Source: Lachnospiraceae bacterium
GTDB taxonomy: Bacteria; Bacillota; Clostridia; Lachnospirales; Lachnospiraceae
NCBI GenBank assembly: GCA_030524525.1
Contig: JAUNGI010000009.1
Coordinates: 1 to 64,000 of the forward strand
Direction of reading: 5' to 3'
Length of the DNA stretch: 64,000 nt
The position numbers and the translations under genes were made by a program. Shown here piece by piece: positions 59,114 through 64,000 of the stretch (positions are counted from its first letter, which is position 1; each line of letters opens with the position of its first letter). The notes under the pieces were generated by a model. It saw nothing but the letters and a program-made list of their open reading frames with translations. It was not told the DNA's origin and did not search any database.

Positions 59114-61798
59114 TTACCTGCCCTGCAGATGCGCCAGCCGTTCTTCCACCTGCGCCATCATTGCGGCGTATTTTTCCTGCTTTGCCTTTTCCTCCGCCAG
59201 CTTGGACTCCGGCGCCTTCTTCACGAAATTCTCGTTGGAGAGCATTCCCTGAACCCGCTTCAGCTCGCCCTCCAGACGCTTCTTTTCCTTCGTAAGGCGC
59301 TCCAGCTCCTTGTCGAGATCGACCAGATCGGCGAACGGAATATAGATCGTCGCGTTCGGGATCACAACCGATACGGCTTCCGGATCGATGCCGGTCTTAT
59401 CCTGCTGCAGGAAGACCTCGCTCGCGCTTCCGAGCGAGGCAAAGAACACCTTGCTGGAAGCAAAAATGTCGAGAAGCTCCGCCGATTCGGAAACCACATA
59501 GACCGTCGCCTTGCGGGACGGCGGAACGTTCATCTCCGTGCGGAGGGCGCGCATGGCGGTAACGGCGGTCTTGATCAGCTCCACCGCTTCTTCTTCCTTG
59601 GCGAACGCAAGCTGCGGCTCAACCTTCGGCCATGCGGAGATCATGATGGAGGTGTCCTCGGTAAAGCTTCCGTCCGCCTCCTTGAGCGTCCGGTAGATCT
59701 CCTCGGTCACAAACGGCATATACGGATGCAGCAGCTTGAGCGCCGTTGTCAGCACCTTCCGGAGCGTCCAGACCGCCGCCTTTTTGCTCTCAACGGAGTC
59801 TCCGTACAAACGGGGCTTTACCATCTCGATATACCAGTCGCAGAATTCCTCCCAGATAAAGTCGTATAGCTTCCCGGCGGCAATGCCCAAGTCGAAGTTC
59901 TCCATGTTTTCCGTTACCGCGCCGACAAGCGTATTCGCCCTGGACAGGATCCACTTGTCCGCGTCGGCAAGCCCGGCGGGCGCCTCCTCGGTCAGCTCGT
60001 TCCAGACGTTCGGGCACTCCGCTTCCAGCTTATCCATGTTCATCATGATAAAGCGGCTCGCGTTCCACACCTTGTTCGCAAAATTCCGGCTCGCCTCGAT
60101 TCGCTCCCAGTAAAAGCGCATATCGTTGCCCGGCGCATTGCCCGTAATGAGCGTAAAGCGCAGCGCATCCGCACCGTACTTGTCGATGACCTCCAGCGGG
60201 TCGATGCCGTTGCCCAGCGACTTGCTCATCTTGCGCCCCTGCGAATCGCGCACCAGACCGTGGATCAGCACCGTATCGAACGGCACCTTGCCCGTATGCT
60301 CCAAACCGCTGAACATCATGCGGATGACCCAGAAAAAGATAATGTCGTAGCCGGTCACAAGCGTGCTGGTGGGATAGAAATAGTCAAAATCCGCAGTCTT
60401 TTCCGGCCAGCCCAGCGTAGAGAAGGGCCAGAGCGCGGAGCTGAACCAAGTGTCGAGCGTATCCGGATCCTGCCGCATGGGCTTTCCGCATTTCGGGCAA
60501 ACGGCGGTCTCCTCCTTTGTGACGATCATCTCCTGACAGTCGTCGCAGTAAAACGCCGGGATCCGATGTCCCCACCAGAGCTGGCGGCTGATGCACCAGT
60601 CTCGGATATTCTCAAGCCAGTGGTAATAGGTCTTGTCAAAATGCTCCGGAACGAACTTGGTCTTTCCGCTCCGAACCGCCTCGATCGCCGGGCCGGCAAG
60701 GGGCTCCATCTTGACGAACCACTGCATCGAGACCCGGGGCTCCACGGTCGTTTTGCAGCGGTAGCAGGTGCCTACGTTGTGGCTGTAATCCTCGATCTCC
60801 GTCAGCGCGCCGCATGCCTGCAGATCGGCGACGATCGCCTCCCGCGCCTCATAGCGATCCATCCCCGCGTATTTCGGATAGTCCTCCACGATCTTCGCAT
60901 CCTCGGTCAGCACATTGATCACGGGCAGATTGTGGCGAAGCCCGACCTCAAAGTCGTTCGGGTCGTGGGCCGGGGTGATCTTTACCACGCCGGTACCGAA
61001 CTCCATATCCACATAGTCGTCCGCAATGACCGGGATCTCCCTTCCGACCAGCGGAAGCGTGACCGTCTTGCCGATCAGCGAGCGGTAGCGTTCGTCGTTC
61101 GGATTGACCGCGACCGCCGTATCGCCCAGCATCGTCTCCGGACGGGTCGTCGCCATTTCGATGTAGCCGCTGCCGTCGGTGTAGGGATAGCGCAGGTGCC
61201 AGAAATGCCCTGCCTGATCCTCATAGTTTACCTCCGCGTCCGAAATGGTCGTCAGGCAGTGCGGACACCAGTTGATGATCCGCTTGCCCCGGTAGATCAG
61301 TCCTTTATTGTAGAGATTGACGAACACCTCGCGAACCGCCTTGTTGCAGCCCTCGTCCATCGTAAAGCGCTCGCGGTCCCAGTCGCACGAGGAACCCAGC
61401 TTTTTTAGCTGCGAAACGATCCTTCCGCCGTACTGCCGCTTCCACTCCCATGCGCGTTCCAGAAAGCCCTCGCGTCCCAGCTCCTCCTTGGTAACGCCTT
61501 CCTTGCTCATGGCCTCCACGATCTTCGCCTCGGTGGCGATGGAAGCGTGATCGGTTCCCGGAAGCCAGAGAGCCTCGTAGCCCTGCATCCGCTTAAAGCG
61601 GATCAGAATGTCCTGCAGCGTGTTGTCCAGCGCGTGTCCCATGTGGAGCTGCCCGGTAATGTTGGGCGGCGGGATCACGATCGTATAGGGCTTCTTCTCC
61701 GGATTGACCTTGGCGTGGAAATACTTCTTTTTCTGCCACATGTCATACAGCCGTTCCTCAATGTCCTTGGGATCATAGGTTTTTGCAAGTTCCTTCAC
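59114..61798 (-). CDS. valS: valyl-tRNA synthetase
   Basis: 894-residue class I synthetase charging tRNA-Val. [15 protein letters not shown] is the HIGH motif, [14 protein letters not shown] the KMSKS motif, and CP1 editing signatures ([27 protein letters not shown]) lie between. [13 protein letters not shown] is family-specific. A C-terminal coiled coil ([20 protein letters not shown]) is the ValS arm. The start is GTG at 61798 after AGGAGG. A T-box leader controls it; a composite hairpin repeat lies between the T-box terminator and the gene. Confidence 0.98.
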   Translation of the reverse strand: MKELAKTYDPKDIEERLYDMWQKKKYFHAKVNPEKKPYTIVIPPPNITGQLHMGHALDNTLQDILIRFKRMQGYEALWLPGTDHASIATEAKIVEAMSKEGVTKEELGREGFLERAWEWKRQYGGRIVSQLKKLGSSCDWDRERFTMDEGCNKAVREVFVNLYNKGLIYRGKRIINWCPHCLTTISDAEVNYEDQAGHFWHLRYPYTDGSGYIEMATTRPETMLGDTAVAVNPNDERYRSLIGKTVTLPLVGREIPVIADDYVDMEFGTGVVKITPAHDPNDFEVGLRHNLPVINVLTEDAKIVEDYPKYAGMDRYEAREAIVADLQACGALTEIEDYSHNVGTCYRCKTTVEPRVSMQWFVKMEPLAGPAIEAVRSGKTKFVPEHFDKTYYHWLENIRDWCISRQLWWGHRIPAFYCDDCQEMIVTKEETAVCPKCGKPMRQDPDTLDTWFSSALWPFSTLGWPEKTADFDYFYPTSTLVTGYDIIFFWVIRMMFSGLEHTGKVPFDTVLIHGLVRDSQGRKMSKSLGNGIDPLEVIDKYGADALRFTLITGNAPGNDMRFYWERIEASRNFANKVWNASRFIMMNMDKLEAECPNVWNELTEEAPAGLADADKWILSRANTLVGAVTENMENFDLGIAAGKLYDFIWEEFCDWYIEMVKPRLYGDSVESKKAAVWTLRKVLTTALKLLHPYMPFVTEEIYRTLKEADGSFTEDTSIMISAWPKVEPQLAFAKEEEAVELIKTAVTAMRALRTEMNVPPSRKATVYVVSESAELLDIFASSKVFFASLGSASEVFLQQDKTGIDPEAVSVVIPNATIYIPFADLVDLDKELERLTKEKKRLEGELKRVQGMLSNENFVKKAPESKLAEEKAKQEKYAAMMAQVEERLAHLQGR

Positions 61799-61825
61799 AA
61801 TATTTACCTCCTGAAATTCTTTCGT

Positions 61826-61897
61826 TCCGCCGCAGTGCGATCCTCAGCGGAGCGTTTTTCATTCTATAGGAAACTGCGTTTCCTATAGAATGAAAAA
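61826..61897. repeat. composite hairpin intergenic repeat, copy 4 (right half)
   Basis: TCCGCCGCAGTGCGATCCTC and AGCGGAGCG match the right half of copies 1-3. Next comes an inverted repeat, CATTCTATAGGAAA (61860-61873)/TTTCCTATAGAATG (61879-61892), extended by T5/A5 to 19-bp arms. It abuts the U-tract of the T-box terminator, so it lies in the transcribed valS leader. Confidence 0.7.
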
Positions 61898-62130
61898 AAG
61901 GTTCCTCGCCTCTAAGGGCGAAGAACCGCGGTACCACCTTAATTTGCAGCATTGCGCTGCCTTTTTCGCAGCTCCAGCAAGCTGCTCGTCTGTAACGGGA
62001 CTTCCCGAAAATTCCTACTCTGGTTCAGAATCTCTGCTCCGAAGCTACCTTCTGCAAATGCCGATCGCAACCGGTCTTTCAGCCCTGAACCGGTCTCTCT
62101 GTCCGGAGCATCTGCATACTCCTCTTCTTC
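61893..62130 (-). promoter_or_regulatory. T-box riboswitch of valS
   Basis: On the minus strand, Stem I is closed by TGCTCCG/CGGAGCA around 62110 and 62035. AGAGAG (near 62100) is the conserved element, and GTA at 62048-62046 is a possible valine specifier. The T-box sequence GGTGGTACCGCGG covers 61926-61938. The terminator stem GGTTC-t-TCGCC/GGCGA-g-GAACC with seven T (61893-61928) competes with the antiterminator. Uncharged tRNA-Val would favour read-through into valS. Confidence 0.92.
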
Positions 62131-62152
62131 CTTACATTTTTCCTATGCCATT

Positions 62153-62181
62153 AAGCTAGCACAGAAACCAAGCCCTGTCAA
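62153..62181 (-). promoter_or_regulatory. sigmaA promoter of valS
   Basis: Minus strand: TTGACA (62176-62181), 17 bp, TAGCTT (62153-62158), just upstream of the T-box leader. Confidence 0.7.
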
Positions 62182-62210
62182 GCTTTTTCTTCCCGACTCC
62201 CTTTTCCGCT

Positions 62211-63338
62211 TTACTCAAACCGATAGACGCGGGACATGACGACCTCGGCAGCTCCGTCCCCGTCGATCATCCAAATCTCCACGAGCCGCCCATTTTCGTC
62301 GGACGCATACCGGTACTCGTAGCTTTCGGCAAGCGTCTCCTCCACATAGACCTCCATCGAAAGGATCTGTCCGTTTTCGTCGTATTCATAGGCGTACTGC
62401 GTTTCGCTCAGCAGCATGCCGTTGTTGTACTTATTTTTCGAAAGGTAATTCCCCGCGCTGTCGTAGGTATATTGCAGACAGTTCGTATCCTTCGTTTCGG
62501 GGTCTTCCTCGTACAGATAGGTGAGTCTCCCTGCCTCGTCCCACTGCCGTTCCGCAGTCACGTTTCCTTCCGGGTCGAAAGCCGCCTCCCGCGACGCGGA
62601 GCCGTTGGCATAGAAATAATATTCCCGATGCCCCTCCTCCGTAACTGCGGTGCGGTAAAAATAGCTGCCGTCGGCGGAATAATTGAGCCGATAATTGGTC
62701 AGCGCCACCTTGTCCTCCGCTTCGTCTTCCACGGGATAGCGGTATTCGCGGACGACATGCCCCTGCTCGTCATAGTCCCAATAGCAGAAGCGCACAAGGC
62801 TTTCCCCCTGCTCCCGCCATGCGCGAAGCACCTGCCGCCCCTCCTCGTCATAGCCGTATGCGTACAGCGTCGTCTGCGGGCTTTCACCGCCCGCGCCTTC
62901 AACGACAAACGCAACGTCGCCGTTGTCGTAATAGCCGTATGCGGTATCGCTGGACTCCTCATAAACGGGCAGCCGCTTTACGTTGTAATATATGCGCCCG
63001 TCCTGATCGTCCACATACGCGGAATCCGGATACCAGATCCGTCCCTTTTCGTCGGTCTGGATCTCCTGCCGCAGATAGCCTTCGTAAATCGCCTCGGCGG
63101 CGGAAAAATCGCACGCCTCCGCCTCTTTTATGACCGCCGGGATCTGGCTCTTTGAGACGACGCTCTCCGTGCAGTCGCTCGGCGGCGTTTCCGTGCCGGA
63201 CGTGGGCGAAACGCTTGTGCTGCGAAATTCTTCCGGCGTTACGGTAAGGTTCAGCAGACCGGAATCGGTATTTTCCGCCGCACAGCCGGTCAGACAGAGC
63301 AGAGCAAGCAATAATCCCATCTTTTGTACCGTCTTCAT
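62211..63338 (-). CDS. lipoprotein with YD-like repeats
   Basis: 375 residues: lipoprotein signal with lipobox LTGC, Ser/Thr-rich linker, then a run of about ten YD-type repeats (YGYDEEGRQVLRAWREQGES, YWDYDEQGHVVREYRYP, WDEAGRLTYLYEEDPETKD, YTYDSAGNYLSKNKYNNGM). These are the same class as those in RHS proteins, but there is no RHS core or toxic tail. It is probably a surface protein of unknown role. AAGGAAGGAT precedes the ATG. Confidence 0.75.
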   Translation of the reverse strand: MKTVQKMGLLLALLCLTGCAAENTDSGLLNLTVTPEEFRSTSVSPTSGTETPPSDCTESVVSKSQIPAVIKEAEACDFSAAEAIYEGYLRQEIQTDEKGRIWYPDSAYVDDQDGRIYYNVKRLPVYEESSDTAYGYYDNGDVAFVVEGAGGESPQTTLYAYGYDEEGRQVLRAWREQGESLVRFCYWDYDEQGHVVREYRYPVEDEAEDKVALTNYRLNYSADGSYFYRTAVTEEGHREYYFYANGSASREAAFDPEGNVTAERQWDEAGRLTYLYEEDPETKDTNCLQYTYDSAGNYLSKNKYNNGMLLSETQYAYEYDENGQILSMEVYVEETLAESYEYRYASDENGRLVEIWMIDGDGAAEVVMSRVYRFE

Positions 63339-63353
63339 GAGAACATCCTTCCT

Positions 63354-64000
63354 TCAGCTTCGATATGCCTTTTTCAGCCGATGAATGGTTTCATCCAGCA
63401 GCCACCAAAAATCTTCTTCCAAGTCTTCCTTGTCCTTCAGCTCCATCAGCCGAAGCACGTTGCCGTATTCGGGCGAATACTCGCGGTTTTCCTCGATAAA
63501 ATAAAACTGATTTTCCATGCGGCGCATCACGTCCGTCTCCTGATAAAACCGGTTCAGCTCGTGATTGAATTCGGCGTCCATGCCGCCGAGCTTCACAGCG
63601 TATAAATATTGGCAGAGGCTTTCCTTTTCGCCGCTCTTTTCGTATGCCTGAAGAAAATACCGCGAAGCGTTTCGGAACATTCCGTCCCGGGCGAGCAGCA
63701 CCGCCAGATTGTGATACGCCTGCCCCTGCTCCGCGTCCGTCAGGCGAGGGAACTCCCGGTCGTCGATCAGGCTGCGGTACTCAAGCATCGCCTCCCGCGT
63801 ATTGCCGCAGCGCAGGAACGCGTCGGCATGACGCTTTTTCCGCGCGATCGGCGACAGCGCAAAATAAGCGTCGATCTCCGCGATGAGCTGTTCGATCTCC
63901 TCCTGCGAGTAGTAGTCGGTGCTGCAGAAAATAGCGACGACCAAGTCCTTGATCCCGGCGTCCCGGCGCTTGAGCTGTTCCAGAAAATCCGCCCGTTCCT
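63354..64000 (-). CDS. partial TPR-like protein running off the window
   Basis: The frame is open to the right edge (upstream residues ERADFLEQLKRRDAGIKDLV), so the N terminus is missing. The visible ~215 residues are helical and TPR-like: RKKRHADAFLRCGNTREAML, GQAYHNLAVLLARDGMFRNA, RYFLQAYEKSGEKESL. No enzyme motif is seen. It lies 15 bp upstream of the YD-repeat lipoprotein on the same strand, so the two are probably co-transcribed. Confidence 0.7.
   Translation of the reverse strand, partial: ERADFLEQLKRRDAGIKDLVVAIFCSTDYYSQEEIEQLIAEIDAYFALSPIARKKRHADAFLRCGNTREAMLEYRSLIDDREFPRLTDAEQGQAYHNLAVLLARDGMFRNASRYFLQAYEKSGEKESLCQYLYAVKLGGMDAEFNHELNRFYQETDVMRRMENQFYFIEENREYSPEYGNVLRLMELKDKEDLEEDFWWLLDETIHRLKKAYRS

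Overview
The window looks like chromosome from an anaerobic, spore-forming member of the Clostridia (Bacillota), most like the Lachnospiraceae and their relatives. Evidence: a spoIIAA-spoIIAB-sigF block beside spoVA genes, a reverse-type rubrerythrin behind a PerR-like regulator, cellobiose phosphorylase, a T-box in front of valS, and small families typical of that group (DUF4250, DUF6472, YigZ/IMPACT). Consensus-like sigmaA promoters with 17-bp spacers occur throughout. No rRNA, tRNA, CRISPR array or transposase was found. Most of the DNA is GC-rich; about 13-25 kb and 53.4-56.8 kb are clearly more AT-rich and carry accessory genes.

Layout. 0-10.4 kb: a SpoIID-like/peptidoglycan-binding protein, a polysaccharide deacetylase, an Rrf2 regulator-cysK pair, mnmA, ilvE behind a structured leader, and the operon TPR lipoprotein-hflX-thyA-folA. 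10.4-12.1 kb: GC-rich repeats, then perR-rubrerythrin. 12.2-15.8 kb: Nudix hydrolase, two P-loop kinases, a membrane-bound HTH regulator and a pair of paralogous membrane-anchored proteins. 16.4-25 kb: an AT-rich island with a secreted RHS/YD-repeat protein ending in a caspase-like (clan CD) domain, and a compact ligase/carrier-protein cluster (ACP, PaaK-like ligase, a BtrH-like protein, and an AMP-ligase fused to the same BtrH-like domain). 25-35.5 kb: subtilase, cellobiose phosphorylase, a two-gene surface-protein operon, diguanylate cyclase, small XRE regulator, TVP38 protein. 35.5-44 kb: DUF4015 glycosidase-like protein, SEC-C protein, rarA, DUF4250, yigZ, class A PBP, DUF6472, deacetylase lipoprotein. 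44-51.4 kb: the sporulation block. Unusually, spoVAD-spoVAE are split from spoVAA-AB-AC by an opposite-strand membrane/glycosyltransferase-like gene, and spoVAD has its own sigmaG-like promoter. 51.6-53.2 kb: TPR/zinc-ribbon membrane protein. 53.4-56.7 kb: a three-gene operon for a secreted CHAT/caspase-like protein, a membrane-anchored protein and a lipoprotein. 56.9-64 kb: WYL regulator, ClbS/DfsB protein, TspO, T-box-valS, a YD-repeat lipoprotein and a gene running off the right edge.

The strongest candidates for undescribed biology are the two secreted caspase-like proteins with their neighbours, the ACP/ligase/BtrH-like cluster, the rearranged spoVA locus, and a family of composite hairpin repeats found in several intergenic gaps, one of them between the valS T-box terminator and its gene.
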